Source: Aureobasidium sp. EXF-3400 (taxonomy: Eukaryota > Ascomycota > Dothideomycetes > Dothideales > Saccotheciaceae). Taken from it: a stretch of DNA of 64,000 nucleotides. The position numbers were made by a program, and so were the translations under genes. The stretch is from the NCBI GenBank assembly GCA_024195585.1, contig SWBL01000034.1, forward strand, positions 1 to 64,000, written 5' to 3'. The notes below the pieces were generated by a model, which was given only the letters and a program-made list of their open reading frames with translations, was not told the DNA's origin and searched no databases. Below are positions 47,363-59,345 of the stretch, piece after piece; the stretch's first letter is position 1, and each line of letters opens with the position of its first letter.

Positions 47363-48942
47363 TTAAAGGTTGGCACCCAACAGGGTCTTCAGTTGAGAGG
47401 CACCTCTCTTTGACCATCCCCATCTACGTTGAAAGTCAGCGCGCTGTCGCATGAATGTTCGTCGTTCATCAATACTTACCTGATTTGGTTTGGCATGTTG
47501 ACTTCAACGCCAAGTTCTTCAGCAAACGAAAACACGACACCAGGGTTCTTCTGGAAGAGACGGCCGACCATGATAACGTCAAGACCTTCCTCGAGAAGCT
47601 CGTTTGCCAACTTGCCAGTGTGAATGCTACCGACAGCGCTGATAGCCATCTTGTCACCGACTGCCTTCTTGACTGCTTTACTGAGAGGTGCTTGGTATCC
47701 AGGAGCTGCGTGAGGGTGCTGCTTGGGGTGGTTACCGCCAGAGCTGATATCCATCAAGTCAACGCCACGCTCAGCAAGGATCTTTCCGAGCTCAACGGTC
47801 TGCTCAGAAGTCCAGCTCTCCTTGATCTCTGCGACCTCCTCAAGCCACTCAGTTCCGCTGACTCTGACGAAGAGAGGCATGGTCTCGGGAATGATTTCTC
47901 TGACGAGGTCAACAGTCTCGAGAAGGAGTCTAGTTCTGTTCTCGAAGCTTCCACCGTACTTGTCGGTACGCTGGTTCGATGTGGGCGACAAGAACGAGCA
48001 CAGCAGGTAACCGTGCGCAGCGTGAATCTCGATCGCATCAAAGCCGACCTTCAGAGCACGGTGGACTGCATCGGCATAAGACTTCTTGAAGCTTTCAATG
48101 TCCTCAAGGGTCATAGCACGAGGGTTTGCGTGGTGCTCGTTCCAGGGAATAGCAGAAGGCGCAAGTACATTGTCTGGCCACCCGTTCTGCTCCTTTGGCG
48201 CAACAGCAGCTGCGCTCAACCAGGGAGCCACACAGCTCGCCTTACGACCTGCGTGTGCGAGTTGAATAGCAATGAGTTGGTTCTGACCACAAAAATCAGT
48301 ATCTTGGACACAAACGATACTGAAAACAACTCACTTGACTGTGAGCAAAGTCGACAACTTCCTTCAAAGGAGCCATCTGGCTGTCCTTCCAGAGACCGAC
48401 ATCCTCTGGGGTAATTCTACCTTCCTTTCAAGTTGTCAGTTCAAATGCCACTGCAGACTTGTCTCATACATTTTTCAGAACTTACAGGAGTAACGGCAGT
48501 GGCTTCGATGATGGTCATACCCGGGCCGCGTGAGACGATTCCGCCGATATGGGCCATGTGCTACACCAGAAATAACGGTTAGTGTGATCACATAGACATG
48601 ACTACGGTACCAACCCATTTCGTGTAATGGCCGTCCTCTGCTGAGTACTGGCATAGAGGAGACAGGAAGATGCGGTTAGGAAGAGTCAGGCCACGGAGCT
48701 TCAATGGCTGGAACAGCTTAGGCACTGCTTTGCCATCTTCACGGACAAACGCTGCACCAGCAGGAGGAGATTGAAGAGGGGTGAAGTACGGAACCTGTTC
48801 ACATGTTCAGTACTCGAAGCATGATCGATGATTTTATATTCTGGCTTCAATCATGACATACACCGGGAGCGGCACGGTTGACGTGACGAGATTCGCCAAC
48901 GACGTTCTCGACAATGTTGTGGTGAGAGACTGCTTCAGGCAT
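47363..48942 (-). CDS. Old Yellow Enzyme family NADPH dehydrogenase (YqjM-like)
   Basis: An FMN-dependent ene-reductase of the YqjM/NADH:flavin oxidoreductase type. Exons 48942-48862, 48794-48615, 48560-48486, 48424-48335, 48282-47480 and 47423-47363 encode 429 residues. Motifs: [93 protein letters not shown], and [20 protein letters not shown] followed by [10 protein letters not shown]. The [12 protein letters not shown] segment with a Cys is typical of the thermophilic-like class. Substrates in fungi are usually unsaturated carbonyls or nitro compounds; the specific one is unknown. The gene faces a P450 across 466 bp. Confidence 0.92.
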
Positions 48943-49408
48943 GATGTAGAATTGCTGTATAAATTGCAAGTCGTGTTTTCCAAGTGGGAACCTTCGCTAC
49001 GTTATATACGGCCAGCAATTATTGGCCCTAGAATTAGGAAACCCGTCAAGCACGATCATGCTTAGAAATCAATCGGTTGCAAAGACGTCTGCCATGATGA
49101 GCATAAATCTAAACATAAACTGTATTACTGACCCCAAACTCGTCATCAAACATAAACGCGCGGAAAGACTCCAATTTTTGGAGGCGCCCGAGACATTGCC
49201 GAGATAGGGGACAATCGAAGGCAACCAGCTGAAGGAAGAAGGCAACAGACGACGCTAGTGCCAAGCCGCCAAATCAGGTGCCTTTTCCAAATGTGGCAAA
49301 CCCATGGCCACACGGCAATGCGCGTTTGGTCAGCACATGCTGTATCACTCTGGATCAACTGTTGCAACTAATTCCCAAGCACTTGAGGTATCCATCTCCT
49401 GAGCGAAC
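48943..49408. promoter_or_regulatory. Shared divergent promoter of OYE and P450
   Basis: 466 bp lie between the two start codons. Both genes encode redox enzymes, so co-regulation is possible but not shown. No clear transcription-factor site was picked out. Confidence 0.45.
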
Positions 49409-51092
49409 ATGCCGCCGAAGCTTCCGATGCTGGTCAGTTCGGCAGCAGCGTCGATACTGCTGGCGCACTACACGCCTGCCTACGCTCCTGGCTCGCGTCT
49501 CCAAACCTTCTTCCTCATCGCCTTCACAGAATTTATCGCGTGGGCAACATGGCGAGTGATTATATACCCGAACTTCTTCAGTCCTCTGAGGCATCTTCCT
49601 GAGCCTCCAGGGGCCAGTTGGTGGAATGGTCATGCATCCACGATAATGGCACAGCCATCAGGTCATCCGATGCGTGAATGGATAGATACAATCCCGAACG
49701 ATGGTCTCATTCGCTATACCAATTGGTTCAACTCCGAGAGGGTCTTCTTGACCAGCCCAAAGACTCTTGCTGAGGTTCTCTCAAACAAAAACTATGAGTT
49801 CATCAAGCCAGCACATTTCCTCGACATTATCGGTCGCATTCTAGGCATCGGATTGTTGTTCGCCGAGGGTGATGAACATAGAGTCCAACGCAAGAATCTC
49901 ATGCCTGCCTTCTCGTACAGACATGTCAAAGACCTTTATCCCGTCTTCTGGGCCAAGTCAAAGGAAATGGTCGAAAGAATATCTATCGCTATGCAAGACT
50001 CGTCTACACGGGATGGTGTCTCTGCCAACGTCGTCGAAGTCGGTGACTGGAGTAGCCGAGCTACGCTAGATATCATCGGAGTTGCTGGCATGGGCCGTGA
50101 TTTTGAGGCTCTCAAGAACCCGGACAACGAACTGAACAAGACTTACAAGAACATCTTCCACCCACCTAAGTCCGCCAGGTACCTGCAGCTCGCCGGCATG
50201 TTTTTGCCCCGCTGGTTCCTTAGGAGTCTGCCGCTCAAGCGCAACGATGAGATCGCAGAAGGATCCGCACTTATCAAACAGACATGTCGCGATTTGATCG
50301 CCGCAAAGAAGACCCGCATGCAGAAGGGTGCTGCAGATGAGACTGATATTCTCAGTGTGGCTTTGAGAAGCGGAAGCTTTGATGATGAGAACCTTGTCAG
50401 CCAGATGATGACTTTCCTGTAAGTCTTTTGACCGGCCGATCTTTTCCGTTGAGTATACTGACTCCAATACTAGCGCTGCAGGGCATGAGACCACAAGTTC
50501 ATCATTGCAATGGGCCGTCTACATGTTGTGTCGCCATTCTGACGTACAGACACGTTTACGCGAAGAGATACATTCCAAGCTACCCTCGGTACGCGACCCT
50601 CAGGCCCAAATCACCGCCAGTGATATCGACAACTGCCACTATCTTCAAGCGTTCTGCAAAGAGACTCTTCGCCTATGGGCTCCTGTGGCCCTGACCATGA
50701 GAGTCGCTGCCCGAGATGAGACAATCAATGGCCATCCGATTCCCAAGGGAACGCTTGTAGTCCTCGGCCCATTGGCAATCAACTGCAGCAAACACCTTTG
50801 GGGTGATGATGCTATGGACTTCAAGCCAGAACGTTGGTTGACAGATGGTGTCAGCAACAAGAACGGCGGTGCCGAGTCCAACTACAGCTTCATGACTTTC
50901 CTACATGGGCCACGATCATGCATTGGTCAAGGATTTGCCAATGCTGAGTTTGCTTGTCTTGTTGCAGCCTGGTGTGGTAAGTTTGAGACGGAGTTTGAGG
51001 ATAAGGACTACGTTCTGGAAGTTAAGAGTGGCATCACTTCTCGACCCAAGAATGGCTTGCGAGTCAAGTTGACAGAGGTTGAAGGATGGTGA
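49409..51092 (+). CDS. Cytochrome P450 monooxygenase
   Basis: Exons 49409-50418 and 50474-51092 (55-bp intron) encode 542 residues, a normal length. Landmarks in order: an N-terminal hydrophobic membrane anchor (FFLIAFTEFIAWATWRVII) followed by a Pro-rich hinge (LPEPPGASWW), the WxxxR-type C-helix region, the I-helix oxygen-binding motif AGHETTS (339-345), the K-helix E400-T-L-R403, PERW, and the heme loop FLHGPRSCIGQGFA with Cys486. It is most like the fungal fatty-acid/terpenoid P450 group of the CYP3-like clan, but the substrate is unknown. No polyketide or peptide synthetase, terpene cyclase or transporter sits beside it, so it is not part of an obvious secondary-metabolite cluster. Confidence 0.93.
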
Positions 51093-51553
51093 TATGCTTA
51101 CGATGTCTTTCAATGTAAATATTTCTGCTTTCATGTTGCCATCAATAGACGAACTAGTAATGCATTTGTCAGATGTGCTAACCTTCCGTTTGAGCGTGCT
51201 GTGGAATTACGAAATGATTCAAGTCGCGGGAGTCGCGGGGTTTTGGTAGTGGTGTGTAGCGGACCAATGTTCTCGCATGAAAGATTATTCAACAGCACGT
51301 ATCTCTTATTATTGGCACAGCCTCCCATTATGAAGTATGCTCATACCAATTCTAGTACACTGGCGATGGTTTCCACAGGTACGTAATGAGGCAGACGGCG
51401 TTAGTATGGTGAGGATGGGTTACCACTATATATGCCCAGGGTGACCGTATCAACAATGTACACGGCGCAGTAAAGAGGCGTCCCAGCAACAAAATAAGAG
51501 CCTGCGACCACATATATCGAGGACAAAACAACAGAGAAGCGAGGATCGTTTTC
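51093..51553. other. Convergent intergenic region
   Basis: This lies between the ends of the P450 gene and the 811-residue unknown gene. No feature was recognised. Confidence 0.5.
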
Positions 51554-54095
51554 TTATGTGTGACTGGAGATGTCGACCGTTAATCGGTCTTGATAGCGAC
51601 GCTCAACCCGACACAATCCTTCAGGAGGTACTCTAGGATCAAATATATCTTTGACCCATTGGTCCAGCTCCTCGCCATCGTCTGCAGCTAGCTTCGTGAG
51701 TGTCGCCTTCAACGTCACTGCCTTGTCGACTATCTCTGCTACGTTGAATTGCTGGAGAGGCCCACCATGCCGACAGTATTTGCGGAAGATCTCTCGATAC
51801 ACATTCGGCCCTGGTTCAATCAGCAGTGTAGATGGAAGGCAAAGACAAGGCAGAGCATACCTTTGAATTTCTGGAGACCTTCTACCAGATAGAAACTGTC
51901 CGTATTGTCCCAACGAGAAGGAGCGACGTACGGGTTATCTAGAGGAATCTGTCGCAGGTGACGGCCTTGTTCGCCGCTCAGGAAGGTACGACCCTCCATT
52001 GCCGCACCGAGTCTTTGGTCATGGAGCACATTCCAACGGTGTCTCCATTCCTTGAGTTTAAGCTCATCCTCCTTTTCTCGGTCGACTGCCTCCTGGCGTG
52101 ATCTCTGAGTTTGCTGTCGCTGAATAGCCTCTGCTTCCGATTTCGCCATTTCAAGTGCTCTGAAACGTCGATCAAAGACTTTGATTACCTTCTTGATCCT
52201 GGCGATCATCGAGATAACATCCCTTGGGCGAGTATACGATGTTTCTGCATTCTTGGCTTGATCGAAGATATGGAGGATAGCTGCGATGACGCTTCTCGAT
52301 TCTTTCAGTGGTCTGAAGGAAAGCCTTTCTATCATCCCAACCTCTGAGAGGTAGTACACCAAGGTGACATAAAACATGCGCACAAGTGTCGGCAACACAC
52401 GTTTATAGACATAATCGAGCCCTAAATTTTGGTCCCATACAGATTTCTGGAAGATGGCCTTTGCTTCTTTCCTGGTCTTCTGGGAAAGCTGAATAAGTCG
52501 GTCTGATTCACGGTAATTCTGTGCGGCTTTCCAACGCAAGACGTTTTTCTTCAGGGTGTTGTAGCTTTTCAAGATGCGAATGCCATCGAACCTCTGCCGA
52601 ACCGACTCAGCTTGTCCGTGGATTACATGTGCCTTTCTAAGAGCCTCGTCCAGCTCTTCTGGCATAGAGATGTTTTCACAGCTATTGGTCTCATCGTCGC
52701 AATTCTCGGACCCTGCAAAGTCGTTCTTAGAGTCATCTTCTGGATACGTTTCATGAAGCTCCTGTATTCTTGCGAAGTCTGCTTCAAGCATTTCAGTTTG
52801 TGACCGCTCGTCCCTCCTAGGTTGCGTGCATGGTTCGAAGAGGGCAGTGTCTTCTCTGGTAGATCCCTGGCTCTCTTCGGCCACAGGTGACTGTATGTCT
52901 TTGATGTCGACCACTGGCGATACCGAATCTGCTGGATGATCTGAACTCATGCGATCTCGACAATGATCTTGCACGACATCTGCTGGTGAGACTGGTGAAG
53001 TTTTCATGATGGGCGAACCTTGAACAATGGCTGGTGGAGATGTCGGCTGTTTAGCTGTGTCTGTACTCTTGCTTGGAAGCTGGATCGAGGCGGGAGTATT
53101 GACCACAACTTCTACGACCTGTCTTGACCTAGGATATCCTTGACGGGGAGATTTAGGGTAAGGTTGCTGCTTGTCAAGTGCAGGAGATGAGTCATTTTCG
53201 GGGATAAAGGGCTGATCTTGGGTCATTGGGATTGAACGATTATTCCCTCGATGCTGCCTGCAAATCGGTTGCGATAGATCGAATCCCGGTGTCACTGGTA
53301 TCTTCGAAGAGCGCGTGACTCGTCCGCTTGTGAGATTGGGCGCGGGCGAGTTTGGGAGTTCTCCATTACGTAGTGTGCGGTCAGAAGCAGACGCCTCGGG
53401 CGTCGAACTATTGCGCAGACCTCGAGCTTCTGTAATCACGTCATCAAGCCTTCGCCGTTTTTCGAAAGGTTGTCGAGGTCCATATGTTTGCTGTACACGA
53501 TCCATAGTAGAATGTGGTTCAACTACGTGGTCGGACGAAGCATCTATTCCCAACATATCCGTTCTCGGGGCAGTTCTTATCTTTCTCTGCGGATGGCTGG
53601 GCAACGAAGACTCTTTTGGCTTCTTGAGGGGGTTCTTTCGAAGTAGACTAGAGCTTGGATGGACCACGGGTTCGGGTAAGGTAGCAATGTCGTATATATC
53701 CTCGTGCAGGGCGGGTGATGGATCTCTGTGAGTATGGTCGAGCGAGGGCCTTTTCAGCTTTCCAGGTACAGAAGATGGCGTTGGTTCTGGCATAAGAAGG
53801 CGGTTACCATCAGACATAATCTTTGAGTTGATAAAGGCGACCTCGGGCAGGACCTCGGGTGCATGATTGCACGAGTCTTCTTCCGGATCATCACTTTCTG
53901 ATGTTTCTGATTAGTTCTGGGAAAAATCAGATGATCTAGAAGGCGTGATATACCAAGGATATCGGACTGAGATGGGATTGGTATATTGCTTCCGAGTTTT
54001 CTTAGTCGCACTTCTGGGTCGAGTCGAGCGTGGAAGATATGCGCATCTGATTCATCATCTGAACCATCACTTTCTGGAAGTTCATGGGAAGCCAT
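51554..54095 (-). CDS. Unrecognised 811-residue protein
   Basis: Exons 54095-53954, 53897-51861 and 51810-51554 give 811 residues, with introns of 56 and 50 bp. I do not recognise the family. The start is acidic (MASHELPESDGSDDESDAHI), and a long disordered Pro/Ser/Arg part holds possible nuclear signals (KKPKESS, EKRRRLDD). The C-terminal half is helical: KAIFQKSVWDQNLGLDYVYK, LPTLVRMFYVTLVYYLSEVG, ARIKKVIKVFDRRFRALEMA, then a charged coiled coil and VYREIFRKYCRHGGPLQQF. The order resembles a nuclear scaffold or DNA-repair accessory protein, but that is only an impression. It diverges from the PP2A activator gene across 178 bp. Confidence 0.75.
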
Positions 54096-54273
54096 GGTGT
54101 GTCATGTTTTGACTGTGTGGCTAGAAGACATGAGTTGGTCCTGGAAGTTCGGTGTTGGCGTTTGCTATGTTGAGCTTGGACCACCGCCGCCATGAGAGAG
54201 TCACGACTGTGAAAGAACAGTGCCATCCATCGTGACCAAGTCCAAGACCACAAACTTCAATTGTCCGAACATC

Positions 54274-55724
54274 ATGGCCGACGATTTGCGCAACGGCCAT
54301 GGCATCCCAATGCTGCACGTCATCGAGCCTACAGCACAAAAACCTTTCGAGACGCCCTCCAAACGTATCAACCATGGCGACGACCTTTCTTTCTTCCTGC
54401 GCTCATCGGCCTACGCCGACATCATGACCTGGCTTCTGCAATTGAACCGTTCTATGATCCCCATCAAGCGTCCAGACGACTCAAGTCTGGTCGACACATG
54501 GCCTTTGCAGTCCAAAAACATTACCCTTTCTGACGAAGTGCTCAAATTGAACCATCTCATCCGCTCACTCGATGCTCTCATGGAAACGGCGCCTCCAGAG
54601 TCTGGGCCTCGAAGGTTCGGCAACGCTGCCTTTCGTACATGGTACAAGGCTGTTCAGGAAGCCACACCATCTCTTTTGCAAGACGCCCTCTCCGACAAGC
54701 TGTGGGGCCGTGCTCGGGACCACGCCGAGCTGAGCGCTTTGAATCTCGAATTGGCTGCATATCTTCTGGCGAGTTTTGGAAGCCCCGAAAGACTTGATTA
54801 TGGTACCGGCCATGAGCTGAGCTTCTTGGCCTTTCTGGCCTGTATCTGGAAGTTGGGTGGCTTCGCTCACGCCGATAGTGGTGTCCAAGAGAGAGCCATT
54901 GTCACAGCCGTCATACAACCGTGAGTTTCGGTCCCGGTACTACTTCCTAAACAAAGAACTCACATTCATGCAGTTACCTAGACCTTGTTCGAAAGCTTAT
55001 TTTGACCTATTCTTTGGAACCTGCAGGTTCCCATGGCGTGTGGGGACTTGACGACCATTCTTTCCTACCATACATTCTAGGTTCTGCTCAATACTGTGCC
55101 CCCATCCATGCCGACTCGACCATAATCCCCAACGAGGGCTCGCTCTCGGGTTCGCCATCGCCAAATCAAACGGCCAAGAATGAATCGGCCGAAATGTATA
55201 GAGACACCAACATGTACTTTTCTGCCATTGCCTTCATCTTCGATGTCAAAAAGGGGCCCTTCTGGGAGCACAGTCCTACTTTGTTTGACATATCAGGGAT
55301 TAAAGATGGATGGGCCAAGATAAACAAGGTCAAGAACCATGCCCATGCTGATGTCAGTGTGAATTTGCTGACAGATCATCAGGGGATGATTAAGATGTAC
55401 AACGCCGAAGTTCTCTCCAAGTTTCCTGTTGTCCAGCACTTCCCTTTTGGTTCTCTCTTCCGATGGGAGCAAGATCCTCGCGCTCCCATACCTGCCACAT
55501 CTGCTCACATGGGTTCTCAACCAAGGGCTTCGATGTCATCCGACACCAAAAACATGAGCTTTGCACAGCCGTCGACGCGGGCACCATGGTCAGGTACAGC
55601 AGCACCAATGACGGCAACACCTACTACTGGCGCGCCATGGGCAGCGAACGGACCATCATCTGCAGCAAATGTCGCAAGAGCACCATGGTCAAGAGCCCCG
55701 CCAGCATCTAATCGACCAGCTTGA
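54274..55724 (+). CDS. RRD1: Serine/threonine phosphatase 2A activator (PTPA/Rrd)
   Basis: A peptidyl-prolyl isomerase-like activator of PP2A-type phosphatases. Exons 54274-54920, 54974-55328 and 55383-55724 give 447 residues. Motifs: [59 protein letters not shown] and [16 protein letters not shown]. The second intron (55329-55382, GTCAAG...TCAG, branch CTGAC) is stop-free and in frame. Removing it joins WAKINK to [11 protein letters not shown], exactly as in the family. The C-terminal 80 residues are Ala/Pro/Ser-rich ([14 protein letters not shown] repeats), as in filamentous-fungal Rrd1 rather than Rrd2. The Rrd1/Rrd2 choice is tentative. Confidence 0.92.
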
Positions 55725-56542
55725 TGAGACGTCGCAGACAATCAGACGACGCGTACCGTATAACTTAGTATCGTATTCTGGAAACTTGAACGGCAACGAA
55801 GATAGACGGACGGAACCGATAGGGACAGAACAAGCGGCATAGCTTCAACGTCTTTTGGGACGTTCGTAGCCACCAGCGCTCGGATCGATACAGGCCGTTT
55901 CGGTTTCATGCACACATGAGTGGGGAAGAGGTCTGTACATATGCAGGTCAAGGAGCGCACGTGTATGCCGCTTTCCAAATAGAGACGAAAGAGGAAAGAA
56001 GGACATTAGCCAGCACAGAACAAAGGCAAAATAGCGATAGTCCGGAGGCTAGAGGCTGCGAGTCAGCGCGTGGAAAGCTGACGATCAGCGTAGCCGGACG
56101 ATTTCTGCGGTAGCTTCAATGGGGGAGCCAATAAGAGGCTGACTTGAGATTACGCTCGACCCTTGTCAATCGGCGCTAGAATTGTCCGCGAAAGCTTCTG
56201 CTTCCGGCTGGGTGCTGGAGCACAAAGTCAATCATGTCTGGTCCGCGTTCATTGGGACGAGACACGAGTTGAAAAGACGTCTTTAGCTGCACCTGTCGCT
56301 CTTGCCCTCCGCGCAAGCATGCAGCGCTCCCTTCTTTTCCTTTGCTCTTTCCTTACGAGTTGCTCTTGACCATCCACCATCCTTCTTCGATCTTCTTTTT
56401 CTGTTTCCGTTTCACAAAGTCTCTGTGTGCCCGGTTTTGCACACGCCCCTGGGCAAGCGCCCCACCAGAGTGACATAATGCCTGCAACATGTTAGTATTA
56501 ATGGTCGTCTCCAGGTCGAGTGTATTCACAGTTTGTCTGACA
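55725..56542. other. Intergenic region, no feature seen
   Basis: 818 bp between the PP2A activator and the acidic unknown protein. A short non-coding first exon could precede 56543, since a GTTAGT-like donor follows an ATG near 56479 and a CAG lies near 56532, but it cannot be proved. Confidence 0.45.
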
Positions 56543-57619
56543 ATGTCCCCAGCATCTCCCTCCGATACGATCGAACAGTTCAAACGCGCCTTCCGAAATC
56601 TTTTCCGGCGTCGCAAGTTCAACATCAACGTTCCTGCAGTCGTAAAGCCACAAGCGCCAAGGCGTCCACCACGCCCACACTCCGCCTCGGCCGTCGCTGC
56701 TCCTGAAGTCTTCAACAGCCCAGATACTCCATCATGGCCCATATTTACTCAGCTACCACCAAGCGGCGGTCTTTACTGTGCACCCGTTGAACTTCCGGGG
56801 TCGCTTGCACCCATCCTCCAGCATCGCTCCAAGTCCGACGCAGGGCAGCCTGTATATCACTCGGACCTCTTCAGCGAGCTGGACGCCACTTCAATCCGAC
56901 GATTGAGTGTCATTGGAAGCGATGTGTCTGACGATGAGGACTTGACCGAAGCATACAAGGAACTTCAGGCCGAACTCGATGCCCAAAGAGCATTGCAAGC
57001 GGACGAAGAACATGCCACTTCAGAACAATCTACACAATCAACTCAAGAGCAGCAACCTCAAACAACAGATGAACAATCGACAGAGAACACAGCACAGCCA
57101 GAATTAGAAATCACACAGGATGACGCAATCTTCGAGGATGCAGAAGAGCATCTGCTTCAGGATGCCGAAGACCATCTTCCTCAGGAACCTGAAATCGATG
57201 ATCTTGTAGATCCAGCGGATATTGCCCTTCCGGAAGACTCAGACTCAGGTATGCTTGATTCTCCTCTCCCATCTCCATACACATGGCTAAACGATTTAGA
57301 TTTTGAAGAAGACAACATCACAGTTGAATGCAAGGCCGAAGAGCTTGCTAGAAATGACTCGGCAAACGGCGGCAAGGTCTTCCACGACGATTCCAGCTCT
57401 CTCTACAGCACCGACGAATCCGAAAATGACGCCGATTCCACCACAGATGCAGCTACTGTTTCTACACCCCGCACTGCTTCTTTGCTCAGAGCAGACATGA
57501 TGGAGTATTTCGACGAAAAGATACCAGTACTTTCTGAGCCTTCTCCTCAGGTTTTGCCTCTTATTCCTGCCCCTGGAATGGCTGCAACTTCCGGGCCTCT
57601 CGAAGAATTCTCATGGTGA
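56543..57619 (+). CDS. Acidic fungal protein of unknown function
   Basis: An uninterrupted frame of 358 residues from the ATG at 56543; an in-frame ATG at 56489 is less likely because it would add a hydrophobic start without family support. The N-terminus is basic (IEQFKRAFRNLFRRRKFNIN). The middle has DLFSELDATSIRRLSVIGSD and SDDEDLTEAYKELQAELDAQ. The second half is strongly acidic and Gln-rich, with QDAEEHLLQDAEDHLP-type repeats and PSPYTWLNDLDFEEDNI. There are no membrane segments and no cysteine motif. I do not recognise the family. Codon use is ordinary and the frame is too long and biased for chance. Confidence 0.65.
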   Translation: MSPASPSDTIEQFKRAFRNLFRRRKFNINVPAVVKPQAPRRPPRPHSASAVAAPEVFNSPDTPSWPIFTQLPPSGGLYCAPVELPGSLAPILQHRSKSDAGQPVYHSDLFSELDATSIRRLSVIGSDVSDDEDLTEAYKELQAELDAQRALQADEEHATSEQSTQSTQEQQPQTTDEQSTENTAQPELEITQDDAIFEDAEEHLLQDAEDHLPQEPEIDDLVDPADIALPEDSDSGMLDSPLPSPYTWLNDLDFEEDNITVECKAEELARNDSANGGKVFHDDSSSLYSTDESENDADSTTDAATVSTPRTASLLRADMMEYFDEKIPVLSEPSPQVLPLIPAPGMAATSGPLEEFSW

Positions 57620-58176
57620 TGTCGCTCGCCAGAACCCTTTATTTCCTTTGTTTATTTATCCTATGCGCCGAGGAGTGCTGGATTACGGCCAGCAGGGGGC
57701 GTTCTATTGATTCACATGATACCATTTGATGAACATTTTCACTTCTACGGGTTATTTGTATGTTTGGGTCAGGGGGTTTCTTTGCTCGGTATCATTCTCG
57801 GACACTGCAATTGTTTGTATATAGAAGCAGTAAAATGAACCATTCGTACTCGTACATCTACTTGACACAGCAGTGAGCATTATTGGAATATTGCCTGTCA
57901 ACAAATGATCGCTGATGCCCCATTTCATCAACCTGCGTTTCTGATGCCACACACGAGTCAACTGACCGAGCGGTGTGTTGTCATCGGGTTGGTAGATTTA
58001 AGATGGTCGATGTTGATCTTGGTCGGCATGGACCACGTTCAAAGCGCGAACGCGGGCGAGAGGAGATGATACCATCTGCACTCCACCAGACCCGAGTCAC
58101 GTACGCATGACTCTCGATTTTGTTACGCACGAGAAGACAAAATACATCCAAAGAGGCAGAAGTCCTGAATAGATCC
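57620..58176. other. Intergenic region, no feature seen
   Basis: This lies between the acidic protein and the GH18-UBA gene. No gene, RNA or repeat is recognised. Confidence 0.5.
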
Positions 58177-59345
58177 ATGGCATCAGCGACAACAAGACTC
58201 CTGCCGACCGGCGAAGGACCAAGAGTCATCGTCTACCACCAAACAATACACCGAGATGGGCAATACGTGTCGCTGCTGCCACTCATTACCAACCAGACGG
58301 GCGTGACGCATGTCATAGTGGCGGCTATACATCTGAACGAAGGTCCGGGCAACATCACCTTGAACGACGATCCTCCACACGCCTCCAAATACGAAACGCT
58401 CTGGGGAGAGGTGGCATGGTTACAGGCTTCTGGCGTCAAGGTGTTGGGGATGCTGGGTGGCGCCGCAAAGGGCAGTTTCGAGAGACTCGATGGCCCCGAT
58501 GATCAAAAGGTGAGAAGACTGACACGTCGATCTATATCACAAACACATGTTCGCAAAGCTAATTACGTGTCTTTGGATGCTAGTTTGAAGATTATTACAA
58601 ACCATTGCACGCTTTGATATCCGAACACAAGCTTTCAGGCTTGGACCTGGATATCGAAGAACACATGACTCTACCGGGAGTAATTCGTCTGATCGACCGT
58701 TTGCGCGCTGACTTTGGACCTGCCTTCCTCATCACACTAGCACCTGTAGCCACGGCATTACTACCTAACCAACCCCATCTCTCAGGCTTCGACTACAGAC
58801 TGTTGGAGCAGATGCGTGGCAACCAAATTGCATGGTACAACACGCAATTCTACTGTGGGTGGGGTGATGCGACAACGACTTTCTGGTACGATGCCATCAT
58901 GAGTATGGGATGGCGTGCAGACAAAGTCGTCGTCGGTCTAGTCACAAACCCAGGGAACGGCGCAGGTTATGTGGAGCAAGGAACCTCTCACGATATGTTG
59001 AGGATGCTACGGGCAAAGTATCCGACATTCGGCGGCGTGATGGGTTGGGAGTACTTCAACTCGAAGCCTGGAGAGCACGTTGAACCATGGCAGTGGGCTG
59101 CAGGCATGGCGAGAGCAATCAGGCAAGCACTACCGCCGTCGGGTCAATTGCAAGGTGGAAGGGGCGTGGAGAGACCTGGTGCAGGCAGCTTGCCGCCAAC
59201 GATGCCGGTACCAGCGCACTCTTTTCCTGCGCAAGACATTGAGACTCTGCAGAACTTGGGATTCTCCAGTCAGCAAGCGATTGCAGCACTCAATGCAACT
59301 AGCGGTAACGTGGAGTATGCCGCAGGGCTGCTCTTCGAGAACTGA
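58177..59345 (+). CDS. GH18 chitinase-like protein fused to a UBA domain
   Basis: Exons 58177-58509 and 58584-59345 (74-bp intron) encode 364 residues. The GH18 barrel is recognised by VIVYHQTIHRDGQYVSLLPL, VKVLGMLGGAAKG, and the active-site strand SGLDLDIEE, in which D132, D134 and E136 fit the DxxDxDxE pattern. WYNTQFYCGWG and FGGVMGWEYFNSKPGEHVEP follow, as in the substrate-binding strands. The C-terminal 40 residues (DIETLQNLGFSSQQAIAALN, GNVEYAAGLLFEN) are a UBA domain, which binds ubiquitin. No signal peptide is present, so the protein should be cytosolic or nuclear. That makes a classical wall chitinase role unlikely. Confidence 0.88.

Noticed and set aside
47363..51092. Possible secondary-metabolite cluster around OYE and P450
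   Set aside because: No polyketide or peptide synthetase, terpene cyclase, methyltransferase or pathway regulator lies nearby, and the neighbours are housekeeping genes.
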